A stretch of 64,000 nt of DNA from Eukaryota sp. TZLM1-RC (taxonomy: Eukaryota; Metamonada: BaSk clade), in the NCBI GenBank assembly GCA_040285825.1, contig JAUPSS010000004.1:1364001-1428000 (forward strand). Reading direction: 5' to 3'. Positions 46,710-58,139 of the stretch are shown here, one piece after another. Each line of letters begins with the position of its first letter. The first letter of the stretch is position 1. A program made the translations under genes and the position numbers. Under the pieces are notes generated by a model that had not been told where the DNA came from, made no database searches, and was given only the letters and a program-made list of their open reading frames with translations.

Positions 46710-48797
46710 TTAGCTCAACCTACTTTGACTGTACAACTCACTGGTTAATTCATAACCTCTTCCCTCTTCATTAGGCAATTCGTCTCTTAAACCTTGAGGT
46801 AAATCATCCATCCATGAATGTGACGTGGCATGACGTGGTGAACGACATTCCTGATTAGGTGGCACTTCCAAAAGAGAAACATCAACAGGGGGAACATTCA
46901 CTGTATCAAACTCGATTAATTGGGGTAAAATCATATCCCTTGTGTTAGGGTTAGGGTTAGGGTCAGCATTAGGGTTGGGGTTAGGATTAGGGTTAGGATC
47001 AGACACTTCACTAGTGGGGGGTGCCTCCTTGTATACCTCAGCCATAATAGCAGATACCCTATTCAAAACAGAGCTGGTGGCTCTTCCGTTGGGACTAAAC
47101 AATGCATTATTCAAAAGGTAAAGAGAATCATCAGACATTAAAGTGTTTGAACCAAAAGCCAACGCCCAGTGCTGAATTAAAGTCGAAGTAACCACACAAG
47201 GGTTTGGGTATGACACACTTGATAAACACTTGTAAACACACTTTGCAGCAGTCACGATAACATTTGCAATAGAATTGCCTAATTCTTGACCAAATTCAAA
47301 ACTATCAAGTTCATCACTTCTCAAAAAGAGATCATTGAAATTTTGTGGATGTCTTGCCAAATTTTCGCCAATCCTGTAGAGCATTTCGTTCCGCAATTCA
47401 GGCTCAAACATCTCCATTCCGACTTGAATAATAGTCATGAATTCATTGAGCATTCTTGATTGCAAGTCCCTTTCAGTGAACAAAACGCCATTGTTGAAGG
47501 TAATAAGCTCATCTCTTGCAGCTTGCCATGTGGAAGATACATTGGTTATGGTATCAGTAGTTAAAAAGGCAAGAGCACGTTGATTGGCCTTCCTAATCAC
47601 TCTAGCAGTTTCCGAAGGGTCAAAGTAAAGAGTCAAAAGGTCATTAATTGTGACTGTGTCATAAACGGCCTTGAGGAAATAATCCAACAAGGGACTAAAG
47701 TAAGGGTTTGGTCTATCCACATAAACTCCAGCTTCTGTTAAGTCATTCTTAATTGCTTGCACCAAGTCTGTCAACTGCGAATCAATGAAGTTTGGTTGAG
47801 AAGCAATTCTCGCTACATTGTTAGGAACTGCACCACGGAGCCGAATGTATAATGAAAGAGAGGGGAAGAAATAACCAAGCCGGGGAAGATCAAATGGGGA
47901 TGAATTGCATTGTAATAGTTGATGCTTACGTGGCGCCACGTTTTGATGAGATCGTCGTTGTCTACATTCTTCTCTTCGTTGCAGCCGCTGCTCTCTCCTT
48001 TGGGTTGACACTGTTATAAGCTCAGCTGCATTAGTAAGTGAATTGGCCGCTTCCGTGAGTGCTCTCGCTGCATCTGAAAGAGGATGGTGATGCGAGGTAG
48101 TGGTGATGTCACCACTTGATTGACGATGAGGTTGACGGGTAGATTGACGGGTAGATTGGGGTTGTTGATTGCGGGATTGACGACGTTCTGGTGCGATTCG
48201 GGTGCGCTCGGGTGCGATTCGTAGATTAACTCTTCGAACAACACGAGGCTGATTTGGAGGTTGATCACCTGAATGTTGACGCGATGATGACGTGTCATGA
48301 CGTTCTGACGTGTCATCAGATTGCTCTGAAGGTGGAGCGGGGGGAAGGGAAAATGCTGATTGGAAAAAGGAACCAAATTGTCCCATTACTTGGCGGACCA
48401 TGTCGTTCATATCAGTAGGGGCTATAGAGCCGTCTTCACCCACAGGAATGGCAAATACTCCCATGGGAATTGATGATTGTGATGATGTACGTTGGGGCTG
48501 AGCCTGATGTTCGCTATAAGGAGAAGACTCGGGGGATGCTTGGGAAGAGGGTTGGGGTGAGGGTTGGGATTCAGGAAGAGGAAGCCGAGATACAACGTGG
48601 ATTGTACATCCATCGGTTATGTTGTAGTCTTGTAGGGTACCTTGTGAAACAATACGACCTTGAAAGATGATACGTTGTTGGGGTGGCGATATGGAAGAAA
48701 GCTCAGCAATGGTGTTTTGTAGGTCCTCTATGGTAGTTGTAGGTTCTACATCTATTTCATGAATATCTTGGTTGATGACTTTCACTGTGACTTTCAT
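46710..48797 (-). CDS. BAG6/Scythe-like ubiquitin-like-domain protein, single exon
   Basis: The 695-aa frame starts with a ubiquitin-like domain, residues 1-75: MKVTVKVINQDIHEIDVEPT, TTIEDLQNTIAELS, PPQQRIIFQGRIVSQGTLQD. The I44 patch and the LxGxxL-like loop are recognisable. A long Pro/Gln/Ser-rich linker follows, then an Arg-rich helix (RREQRLQRREECRQRR) and a helical C-terminal half of about 300 residues. Such architecture is that of BAG6/Scythe, a cytosolic/nuclear chaperone handling mislocalised membrane proteins and delivering them to the proteasome. BAG6 identity is likely but not proven, as I see no certain BAG domain. Near residue 600 an Asn-Pro run is coded by TTAGGG-like repeats (46,943-46,999). 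Confidence 0.75.
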   Translation of the reverse strand: MKVTVKVINQDIHEIDVEPTTTIEDLQNTIAELSSISPPQQRIIFQGRIVSQGTLQDYNITDGCTIHVVSRLPLPESQPSPQPSSQASPESSPYSEHQAQPQRTSSQSSIPMGVFAIPVGEDGSIAPTDMNDMVRQVMGQFGSFFQSAFSLPPAPPSEQSDDTSERHDTSSSRQHSGDQPPNQPRVVRRVNLRIAPERTRIAPERRQSRNQQPQSTRQSTRQPHRQSSGDITTTSHHHPLSDAARALTEAANSLTNAAELITVSTQRREQRLQRREECRQRRSHQNVAPRKHQLLQCNSSPFDLPRLGYFFPSLSLYIRLRGAVPNNVARIASQPNFIDSQLTDLVQAIKNDLTEAGVYVDRPNPYFSPLLDYFLKAVYDTVTINDLLTLYFDPSETARVIRKANQRALAFLTTDTITNVSSTWQAARDELITFNNGVLFTERDLQSRMLNEFMTIIQVGMEMFEPELRNEMLYRIGENLARHPQNFNDLFLRSDELDSFEFGQELGNSIANVIVTAAKCVYKCLSSVSYPNPCVVTSTLIQHWALAFGSNTLMSDDSLYLLNNALFSPNGRATSSVLNRVSAIMAEVYKEAPPTSEVSDPNPNPNPNPNADPNPNPNTRDMILPQLIEFDTVNVPPVDVSLLEVPPNQECRSPRHATSHSWMDDLPQGLRDELPNEEGRGYELTSELYSQSRLS

Positions 48798-49176
48798 TTA
48801 ATAATACGGGCGTAAGTTGGGTAAGTTGATGTTTGCATTTGCAAATTGCAATTGAGAGAAATAGAATTTGTGTCGGCCGACATACTGGGATTGTATTGTT
48901 CAGTAATTATTGCATGACCTAGGAAGTCATTTAACAAAAAAATCACCATGATTTTGTTAAATGAAGTTCCATATCACACAGTTCATGAATATTCCTGTGA
49001 AAATTTAGTTAGCTTGAAGCATTGTGTTGTTTATGCCACTAAGTAGAAACACCAGAGAAGGAAAGAGTTAGAAAGAGCTTTCATAAGGTAGATATAGTGG
49101 AGGAAGACAATAGTAGATATAGGTGGTTGGAGACAATCATTTTTTCAAAACACTGTATTCTTAAAAACTACAGGAA
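48798..49176. promoter_or_regulatory. Divergent intergenic region between BAG6-like and coiled-coil genes
   Basis: The two genes are transcribed away from each other from this 379-bp stretch, which must carry both promoters. No specific element could be assigned. Confidence 0.4.
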
Positions 49177-49689
49177 ATGTCCAACCCCTCCTTCCTTACT
49201 GAAACATCACTTAAAACACCTCCAAACACATCTCCTACACTTACTTCCAATATCTCAAAAACTCCATCACGATCTCTTGTTCTTCCACGTTCATCTTCTT
49301 CCACACCACGTTCTACAACACTCCCTGAACAACTACGTAATCACAGGATACAATTCTTGAAAAAAGAAAAACAGCGCCAAATCAATCTCATCAGAGAAGA
49401 ACGAGAAAGAGAAAAGGAAACACTACGTCTTCAGAAAGCTCACGAATTGGATCAGCTCAGCTCCAAGCTCCACTCAATCCATACCAAACGACACCACGAT
49501 AGCAGGTTACATTCAATGCTGTATGAGGAAAAGATAAAAAGTAGAAATGCCACAGTCCAAGCCATCAAGTCGTTGAAACAAAGTAAGCACACAGTAGTGC
49601 CGGTGCTGCCAAACTTGGCTCAATTTGAATCACTTACACCAAGACCAACTCCAAGATCATGTGGTGGTTTTTATTTGAATAGAGGGTAA
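49177..49689 (+). CDS. Coiled-coil protein, 170 aa, unknown function
   Basis: The N-terminal 45 residues are Ser/Thr/Pro-rich (SKTPSRSLVLPRSSSSTPRS). Residues of about 50-120 form a charged helix, FLKKEKQRQINLIREERERE and then KETLRLQKAHELDQLSSKL, that should be a coiled coil. The C-terminus is short and polar, ending GGFYLNRG. Codon usage and lack of stops support a real gene. A GTAAGT overlaps the stop but no acceptor follows within the usual intron length, so the stop is taken as genuine. Such small proteins are common at centrosomes or the cytoskeleton. That is speculation. Confidence 0.6.
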   Translation: MSNPSFLTETSLKTPPNTSPTLTSNISKTPSRSLVLPRSSSSTPRSTTLPEQLRNHRIQFLKKEKQRQINLIREEREREKETLRLQKAHELDQLSSKLHSIHTKRHHDSRLHSMLYEEKIKSRNATVQAIKSLKQSKHTVVPVLPNLAQFESLTPRPTPRSCGGFYLNRG

Positions 49690-49889
49690 GTGACACGTCA
49701 TGATGTGTGTACGTGATGTAAATAAATGTATTTTATTATTATTGTTTCCGTGATTATGTTTTTTTAGTTTGAACTATTATTTCACCGCGAATGTGGCAAA
49801 AATTTGCTGATTTTCTAGAAAATTTGTTGTTTAAAAACAATATTCTATGAATCTGCACCGTCTATTGAAAATAAATAACAACTGAGGGG

Positions 49890-49985
49890 ACAAAACCAAG
49901 ATTTCGTCTGCAATATCCTAATCTGATTGTTTTCTTGCCATTGTTACTCTTATCGAGGTGAATATCCTGGTTTTTATTTCGATAT
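49890..49985 (-). mobile_element. Decayed 3' end of family B retrotransposon
   Basis: The minus strand reads MARKQSD-stop-DIADEILV, matching LARQQANQDFVEEILV with one stop. About 30 codons remain. Confidence 0.55.
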
Positions 49986-50299
49986 ATCTTTAAGTTGAAT
50001 CAACGAACAAGAACAGAAATGGTTATTGATAATCTAATTATTAGCCATTCAGCTGGTCGAATAGTAGATAATACTGTACGAAATGTATATCATAATAGTA
50101 AAAGTTTAAGCCGTGAGAATCACCTACTGCTCAACTTAATCCCAGTCAATATGCAGCTTGTATCACCCCAGAATGTCTGCCTGCTCTTGCAGCTCAAGTC
50201 TTCTCATAATGACTGTACTGTTTGCATTAATAAAATTAATTTAATAAATTAATGTTTGGTCATTGAATCATAAAAAATTAGAATAAGATTAAAAAAATT

Positions 50300-50925
50300 A
50301 AGAAATTAAGAATTTTATTACTTTCCGTTCAAAAGTTCATGATGCAGAAAGACATCAGCTCTATTGTATGTCAAAATCACATAAAACTCTTTCCTATTTA
50401 GAACCATTACTTTCCCGTTTGGTTGATGAAGATACTTTGAATTCGTTTGGTCGAAATAGAGGTGATTTAATGCTTGAAGGTCTTGAAGGTACTACCATTA
50501 TTACAGATGTGAGATCAACTGATGTATGTAATTATTCTTTTATTCCAATGGCTCAATCAAAACATAGGGACCCCTTAATTGTTTCCTAAAAAGCCAAAAT
50601 TGACAAATATAAAGCAAAATTGTTATCCTTGAATGCAAAATCGCATACTCGCTATGTCCTCTGCCCATTTGCAGTTTCCCTTTATGGAACGCTTGGACCT
50701 CTTGCTTTATCTTTTTTGGATGATTTTGTTTAATTGTGAAACAGCGTACTGGAAGAGTTTTTGACAAGAGTTTTTGGCAAAACAGAATTGTATTTTCAAT
50801 TTTCAAAGGTGTTGTTCCCTTATTATCTTCAGCTTTGTCACTCTTGGACGCGTTTACGAAAGAAAAACCTCCAGTCAATTCTTCTTGGCTGACTGGGGTT
50901 ATGAAGACATAAAATTTTAAGCTGG
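50300..50925 (+). mobile_element. RLE-domain fragment, family C retrotransposon
   Basis: The plus strand contains TFRSKVHDAERHQLYCMSKS, then RNRGDLMLEGLEGTTIITDV (RGD-X13-D) and KIDKYKAKLLSLNAKS, FAVSLYGTLGPLALSFLDDF. Later parts are shifted and contain stops. Order equals families A, B, D and E but sequence is distinct. Confidence 0.72.
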
Positions 50926-50959
50926 TCGTATAGTTTGTTTTTTATTGGAAGAAATAAAC

Positions 50960-51445
50960 AAATAGTCAAAAAAAGAAATTTGTTTGGTGGCAGCTGTGGC
51001 GATGTGCTAGTTCCCGGACTTAATCGATCAATGATCGTTATTGATGTCAGATCTACTGATGTAATAAACACTTCAAATGAAAAACTGGCACCATCTCATA
51101 ATTGACCTATACGTAGTGCTGAAGAAGCGAAATTATCAAGTATACAGAAATAATCAATATTTTGAATTCTAACTCAACATACTCAACACCTTCTCTGTCA
51201 TATTGCTTTCTCTTTATTTGGAACCTTGGGTAAAATTGCATTATCTATTTTGAACAACTTTTCATCTAATTTCAAAAATGGAACTAGAAGATTATTAGAC
51301 CGAACCTTTTGGCAAAGCAGAATTGATGTTTTTATTTCTAATGGAATGTATAGATTTGTTTTTAGCTCCTTGTCATCACTAGGAAGATTTTCTAAAAACA
51401 GCTGAAGCCAAATTTTCAATAGTGGACGTGAAGTTTGAATAAATA
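50960..51445 (+). mobile_element. Second RLE-domain fragment, family C-like
   Basis: The plus strand reads GGSCGDVLVPGLNRSMIVID and VRSTDVINTSNEKLAPSHN, then IAFSLFGTLGKIALSILNNF and FWQSRIDVFISNGMYRFV. RGD has become CGD. It directly follows the previous fragment, in the same orientation, so either two insertions or a local duplication occurred. The minus-strand frame 51,500-51,198 is only its antisense. Confidence 0.65.
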
Positions 51446-52735
51446 TTTTTTTTAGTTTTAAGAAATTTTGCTTGAATAAAATACAATCTAGATCTGACAT
51501 AATTTTAAGCAGTCGAATATCACTAATGACAAATAAAACTAAACAGTAAATAATTAAATGATTACTCTTTTAAAGATTCAATAAATGGGATTATAATACT
51601 AAAGTCAGACGCAGGAAATGATATATCTAATGATTGTTTATTAAATTCAGAATTCGGAAGAAATAAATAAAATTTTATTTTATTTTTATTTATTTTTGGC
51701 ACAATTTTAGCTGTCAAAAACAGAAATTTCATTTTTTTCATCGTTTTAACATCACTTTTCGTCAGAAAATAGATGATCAAGATGCTTGTGTTTTCGATTA
51801 TTCTATTTTTGATCTTTAGCTTTTTAAATAACATAATATAAAGTATTGTTTCCTGAATGGATATCAAAATTAAATAAATTAAAACTTTATTTTTTTCTTC
51901 AGTGTTTGACATTTTGAAACCTAAAATATATATTCATTTATTTCCTTCTGATACCTGCTTAAATTCAAATAATTTCTCCAAATCATATCTATTATATGAG
52001 TGGTAAGTTAGATGTTTTTAATTGGTTAATTCAATAATTATCAATAACGATCCGGTAGTTGAATATCCACAATCAATAGTCAAGGAAGTCAGTGTTTTTT
52101 ATTTGGAAAAATATTTTAAATCTACATAAAAAAATTAATTGATTATATTTTCAAAATTGTTAAAATCTAAAACCGTTTAACGCTCTATGGTTTCAAAGCT
52201 TGAAGGTTTTTAAATACTTAAGTTAAATATTCAAATTTGATAAATTGAAAAGATAATTTGATTACTCCATCGTATATAAAATGACATAGTATGACATTTA
52301 GACAAGTATATTTCTTTTCATTTATATCTATCAATGGATGATGCAGGTGTACCACGATTAACCATAAAACAAGAAGTCAAACTCTTAAGCGATTTGAAAT
52401 CTAAATCATAATTAAGGTTATTAATATAAAAAGTATACTTATTGACTACCTTTGAAACATAATTTGATAGTTTGGAAGAATCAACATGTGTTCTTAGTTC
52501 AAATGAATCTTGGTTGGACCAAATAAAGATAAACTTCTTCTTAATAATTTGTTTAAAAAATTAAACTATTTTTCCCTAAATCAATTTCATAGATGGCAAT
52601 AACGCTGTTTATTTCCTCAATTTCTTTACGAAGAACAGTGTGATACAGGTTTTTAAATTAAATTAGAAAAATTAATAATTGTTATCTTCATAATGACAAA
52701 CGCAAAAGTGATCAAACAGTGTATCTGCCACTGTT
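51446..52735. other. 1.3-kb AT-rich stretch, one doubtful frame
   Basis: A 116-codon minus frame (51,912-51,562), MSNTEEKNKVLIYLILISIQ, is Ile/Lys/Phe-rich and unrecognised. Its composition follows the AT-richness of the region, so it may be chance. No long terminal repeat was visible here despite the neighbouring integrase fragment. Confidence 0.4.
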
Positions 52736-53278
52736 TTACGTTGCATTGGTTGACCAATTTCTGTGAAAATCAAAATCTATTAATAGTTTCCTTAAGCATT
52801 GAAGAACGTCTCTATGTTTACGTTCTACAAGCCCATTACTTTTTGAATAGTGGGGAATTGAGTTACTCATCTCAATCGCTGATCTGTTACACACTATTTT
52901 GAAAGTCTCATTGGCGAACTCAGGTCCATTATCGCTATGAATTGACATAGGTATGCTAAAGAATGCGCAAACATTCCAAATTAAGGCATCTGCGGTTTCT
53001 AAGGCATGGAGTTCTTTTAAAGGGACTAAGATTGTATATCCAGTAAAAGAGTCTACAAATACTAATAGATATTTATTTCCTTCGATGTCAGAATTTAGGG
53101 GTCCAATTGTATCGACGTTTGATCTGGCAAAAGGACGATCTGCCCATAAAGATCCTGTGGAAGGTGTTTTTGATCTTTTAACTGGAGCCGTTGTTTGACA
53201 AGTTGGGCATCTTTTGACATGATTAATGAGGTCCTTTCTCATATTAGGCCAGTAGAAATTGAAAAAAATTGTGTCCAA
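52736..53278 (-). mobile_element. Integrase fragment of an LTR retrotransposon (Ty3/gypsy-type)
   Basis: 180 open codons contain the second half of an H2C2 zinc finger (HVKRCPTCQTT), the DDE core (first Asp in SNVDTIGPLNSD, second in SIHSDNGPEF, Glu in NGLVERKHRD) and the helix after it. An integrase would join element cDNA to host DNA. The first HH of the zinc finger, the rest of pol and the LTRs are missing, so it is a solitary fragment, possibly young because the frame is open. Confidence 0.85.
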
Positions 53279-53439
53279 AACGAATTTTCAACTAAAAAAT
53301 AAAAACAATTACATCCAGATATCAATTGGTTTAGTTTTGAAGGAGATAATTATCAGGATGAAAAAAACTCTCTAATTGTAGTTCCGTTCGTTCCTGCACA
53401 CGGTAGTTTGGACAATATGGCTTTATGTCAATCCACTTC

Positions 53440-55665
53440 AATGGAAATTCAATGGATTAGTTCTGTTTTCGTCATTCTCAACAACAATTGCATATTGAAT
53501 AAACCATGGAAAACAAGATAATTCCAGTGAATACCCATTCTCAATTACCTCAACAGATTTAATTAAACCCTGAAGAATAAGATTTGTTGGAGATAGTGAA
53601 GACCAAAACAATTTATATTTATCAGGTTTAATCAATTGAATAAGCTTCAAAGAGGGAAAGTTTTGTTCAGTGATATTGGTAGGAATTGCTTTAAGAATAA
53701 TCAATTCCTTAATGTTTGGTGATTGAATTTCAATATTAACAGGGTCATTCAACCAAATACCCAATCTAACGATGGATTGAGGCAAATGAATTGGTGATTT
53801 TAATGAACTTTGTGAAATATCACCAAATAATACCAGCTCTTTTAATGATGTAAGATAGCTTAAATCAATAACCTCAATGTGACGATAATTGAGCACCAAC
53901 TTCACTAGTGAAGGGGGTAATTGTTCTATATTGAGTGAACAATTAAGCTCCAGAAACTTGAGATTGGATAAATGTATCAAGTTTAAGGATATCCTTCTAT
54001 TATGTCTTAACCCACTTTCTGCTCCACCAAGCTTAACAACCTCAAGATTTGGGAAAAATGACAATAATTGTTGATCATAATCAAGTTCATCACAGTAAAA
54101 ATCAAGTTTTTTAATTCAATTCTAGTATTAATTACTTTAGGACCATTATAATCAGTAGATATTCGCAATTGTGAATCACAAATATTTTCGTTTAATTTTA
54201 AATCTTCAGGATTTTTTAAAAATTCTAAACCATCAATTACTTGTTTAGCAAATTTAGCCACTTTCTTGCTAATTGAACATTTGATATAGAATCTGACTTT
54301 TGTATAAGGATGGTTACCAAACAAATTCTTCAAATATTGTAAATATTCAAAGTAAATTAATTTGATTAGACCACTAAACATGCTATCCAAAGGTTGTGTT
54401 GAATAATGAAAAGTACCAAGTATTTCTGAACCAAATACTTTGACAGGTTGCGGTCGACCAATCAAATCACCTGTACCTAATTGACCTGCATAGTTCCTTC
54501 CCCAAGCCCAAACAGTGTTTTTGTTGTAGGTGAAAATGAAGTCATCACCTACTGAAATACCTTCTACATTATCGAAAGCTTCAATCATTAGGGGTTCAGC
54601 AGTGTTCTTATACAAATCACTGATTCTACTCAAATCACCCCAAACAAAAACTTTACCATTGTTGTCAATGGCAGAAGAAACACCATTTTGACCATCAATA
54701 AAAACAAGATTACTTAACCCTTAAACCTTGGTGGGTTTGTTATTGAAAGTTATTAAAACACAAACCCTTATCAAACTCCCAAACATCACCATCAATGTCG
54801 ATAACGAATAGCCGATTAAGCAAAAATGACTCCTGAACACTCTCTGTGGGAGTTAAGTATTTGGTGATTGGTAATTTAAAGATTTTAATTTAAAGAAGAC
54901 GTGGAAGCTTTTCCACGACTTCTGTAATCCAGTAATAGAAATCGCCATTTTGTTCAAGTGCTACAAAAGCGTTATTACTGACAGAAATATAAACAATAAT
55001 GTTTAATTGTTCCCAATTCATCCTATCACTTTAGAAAAGTAATTGAAAGTGACTTCATATGTGATCTTCCGTCATTACAACCACAGCCATACAATTTGTC
55101 TTCAGAAGTTAGGGCATATGATTGAGAACTAAAAGCTGAAATGTTTACCACATTATTTAATGGTAATCTGATTGGTGATTTGATAGGATCAGGTTGATAA
55201 AACTTGACCACCTTGATCATTCCTACCACAGCCATAAACCTCACCAGAATGGGTGAGGAGAAGTGTGTGGACATCACCCACAGAAATGGACTCAACCCCA
55301 AACACTTTTTCCGATCGATCGGGAAAGTGTGCTAATTCTTGGTCAATTGGGGCAGGGTATTCTATTGTATGATCTGAGGAGGAAGGTTGTAAAAGATATC
55401 CATCATGCGCAATTGAATCTGGTTTTAGGTCGGCCTGTGGATCAGAAGGATGGGGAGGAGAAATAGATTGAGGAGAACTAGACGGCAAGTCGAACGGTGG
55501 ACAGTGATCAAATGCGCAATGAGAGGGAGAATGTAAATCTTCATCAACAGTGGAGGAGAGTTCCGTGGTGGTTACGAAGGAGTCCTGGGAGACATCGAAA
55601 ACGGGTTGTGGGGAGTAGTTAGCACACTTGATAATAAAAAAACTCTTATTGAAGAGTGACAACAT
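53440..55665 (-). pseudogene. RCC1-LRR protein gene, second copy, broken by frameshifts
   Basis: From 55,665 the frame has a Pro/Ser-rich N-terminus, then RCC1 blades: VESISVGDVHTLLLTHSGEV, YGCGRNDQGG, DKLYGCGCND and NTVWAWGRNYAGQLGTGDLI. The C-terminal part is an LRR block: LSNLKFLELNCSLNIEQLPP, EVIDLSYLTSLKELVLFGD, PNIKELIILKAIP. Frame changes occur near 55,200, 54,740 and 54,065, with stops near 55,026 and 54,720. Either it is a recent pseudogene or the assembly carries indels. The same layout at 37,935 shows it is a small gene family. The intact protein would be cytosolic, with a propeller and an LRR solenoid for protein binding. Confidence 0.68.
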
Positions 55666-55831
55666 GTTGCTATGAGCCAGAACTTAAAATACGTTTATTA
55701 AAAAAAATAATTTACTTTATTAACAAATGGTAAAACTTCCGGTGAGTGAAAGTTTTATTGCTAACCATAAACTTTAAAAATGAATAATTGAAACAAACTA
55801 TGAACAATTTTGAGAAACATTTACAAAAAAA

Positions 55832-56547
55832 CTATAAAATAGAACATTGATACCATTTTTTGCTGCTACGTTGCTGCTGGTGTTCCAATGCAATTATTTG
55901 ATTAACCTTGGTCGCGTCATCAGTTTCCTTTGTGAAATCTTCGTAATCATCTTCCTCTTCACCATTCTCCTCAAGAAGAGCGTAGTAACGTAGGGCGAGA
56001 TACTCAAACACTAAAGTCAAACTAAAAGGTACATACCATCAGTAACATTGGCATTATCAAGCGCAGAGGTGCGGAACAGTGATACCCCTAGTTCCTCGGC
56101 CTTTTGCATTGCTTCTTCCTCAGTGACGACTGAGCTGTCAACCAGATCAATTTTGTTCTGCACCAGTGCTATCGGCAGGGATTCATCACAATGTGAGTGT
56201 ATTTTGCTGACCCAAGAGACTACATTGTCAAAACTAGCCCTGTTGTCAGTGGCAAAAACAACAAGAGCACCCTATGGTAAGGCGTTCTGAAGCTATCAAA
56301 CCTGGGCTCCACGGTAATACTGGGAGGTGAGACTATCGTATTCCTCTTGTCCTGCAGTATCGTATACACTGAAAACAATTTCTTTGTCAAGGGATTCTAC
56401 GTATTGTGTTTTTTCAATAAAGTCAACAGCAAGAGTTTTCTTGTAGTCAGCAGTGAAATGACCATTGCAGAAACGTTGAGCAAGAGAAGTTTTGCCAACA
56501 GTACCGTTACCGACTGCTATAATTTTAAGAGTATTGTCAAAGTCCAT
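55832..56547 (-). CDS. RAB23: Rab23-like small GTPase, three exons
   Basis: Exons 56547-56302, 56271-56037 and 56010-55832 join across GT-AG introns of 30 and 26 nt to 219 aa. G motifs are complete: GNGTVGKTS (P-loop), KKTLAVDF (switch I), DTAGQEEYDSL (switch II), NKIDL (G4) and TSA (G5). The combination GNGxVGK, CxGxFTxDYKKT, YYRGAQ and LVQNKIDL is characteristic of Rab23. The end CSIL is a CaaX-like box with a single Cys, as in Rab23, for prenylation. In animals Rab23 works in ciliary signalling and in autophagy. Its presence suggests a flagellated lineage, although the cellular role here is inference. The P-loop Lys-Thr pair replaces the Lys-Ser of animal Rab23. Confidence 0.9.
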
Positions 56548-57090
56548 GAGGGGTTGTGGGATGTATAATATAGTTATAAAGAGGGGGGAACTAAGTAATG
56601 GGGAAAAAATTAATTCAAAATATTATCTCTTAAAGAATAATAAATGAATAGAATTAATTAAATCTTTATTTGTTGGTACTTAAATCTAATCAAAAACATT
56701 GTTATCAACAACAACATTAGATTATTATTTTGAAGTTGGCAAAAGATTTGACATAATTCATTCTAATATTATAAACAAGATCCAATGACGATTAAGGAAT
56801 TACTTCGTCGTCAATCAAACCAGTGACGTGTCATGTGCCGTCAAAATCTACAAGGAACTAGATGGTTCCACTATAGGCCAAACTGGTAATCGAATTGATC
56901 GTTAACACTTCGTCTATTTAAAGAAGAATAAAAATCTAATTTTTTATTTTGAAAAATTGGCCAACAATAATTACAATTAAAAATAACTAGATAAATTTTG
57001 CGAAAACTGAATTTAATAAAGATATGTGATTTTTCAATTCAAATTATCAATATTTATTTTCCACGTAATTACTGAACACAACAAATCAAA
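56548..57090. other. No gene seen
   Basis: AT-rich upstream region of the Rab23-like gene, which should hold its promoter. No element recognised. Confidence 0.45.
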
Positions 57091-57099
57091 TTAAAATAC

Positions 57100-57545
57100 A
57101 TAAGAAACAAAATTCTTTACCAAAACTTTGAATGAATTACTTATTCAGCTTGGACATCATTAAATTAGAAAATTTGGAAACACTTCCATACAAAGCAAAA
57201 TGATACGGTTTTACCATAAATACCCAGTAAAATTCTTACCACTTGAACGACAAGTATTAGCAAAATCTAATAAAAATTCAGAAAATTCAAACCAGACTGA
57301 CCAACGTTACCAAAAACCGAGAAGGCAAAAGGAACAAAAGAAAACATCGAGTAAAGGTTCTTATTAAATCATTCAATAACTCAGCATATTTGTCTCGTTT
57401 ACCAACCTCAGCCTTGTTCAAGTGGCCATTAGAACATCATCACGGTAAATTGAAGCAAATGGATCAACAGTAGTAAATTCAACAACAACTTGAGAGGAAT
57501 TTTACAAAAGGACCAATTAAATCACCATGACGAGAATTAAACAAA
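57100..57545 (-). mobile_element. Decayed family E retrotransposon 3' end
   Basis: The minus strand aligns with 6,373-6,795 (SSQVVVEFTTVDPFAS, FVPFAFSVFGNVGQS, NRIILLCMEVFPNF-like) but with several frameshifts. It is an older copy. Confidence 0.65.
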
Positions 57546-58139
57546 TTGTTGACGCTCTAATTTTCAATTCAAATGGATAATTCACACATTGCTTGTCTTT
57601 TCAGTCAATTAATAAATTCATGATGTTATTCACCAACAAAATACTTGTTGATACGTGAAAAACTATGCCCAAATAAATGGAAAGCTGTTACTCAAAAGCA
57701 AAAATTAGCATCACCTTGGCCTTTCTCAGATGTGATCCATGATCAATACTTTCTCGGATGAAGCGAAACATTACGGTACATTGTCCTTGAATTTTCACGT
57801 TAAAATGCACATTGTCTTTGAACAATGATAAAATATGCATTCATCCATTTGAATAAAAGTCACATATGGCATGTAGACGTGCTCTCGAATATTCCACTTC
57901 TTCATAAGCATTATTAGGGGAAATGTATTCAAATACAGGGTGTTTGCTACCAGGCCATGGTATTTGGAACAAAGAAAGGAGAAGGGAATAATGAAATGAA
58001 TTTGACTACCAAGAAAACCATTGTGGTGGTGTTTGATCACTGATTTGAATGCGTTTTAAATTATTCAATTATCCAGATGCCATTGCAATTTTAGTCCACT
58101 TTTACCCCAATTTTGTATTCAATATTCAGCAACACTTGA
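57546..58139. other. No gene seen; upstream of racemase gene
   Basis: AT-rich. An 81-codon minus frame (58,040-57,795) has no recognisable features. Confidence 0.45.

Noticed and set aside
51198-51500. 100-codon minus frame
   Set aside because: Antisense of the family C-like endonuclease fragment, whose motifs are readable on the plus strand.
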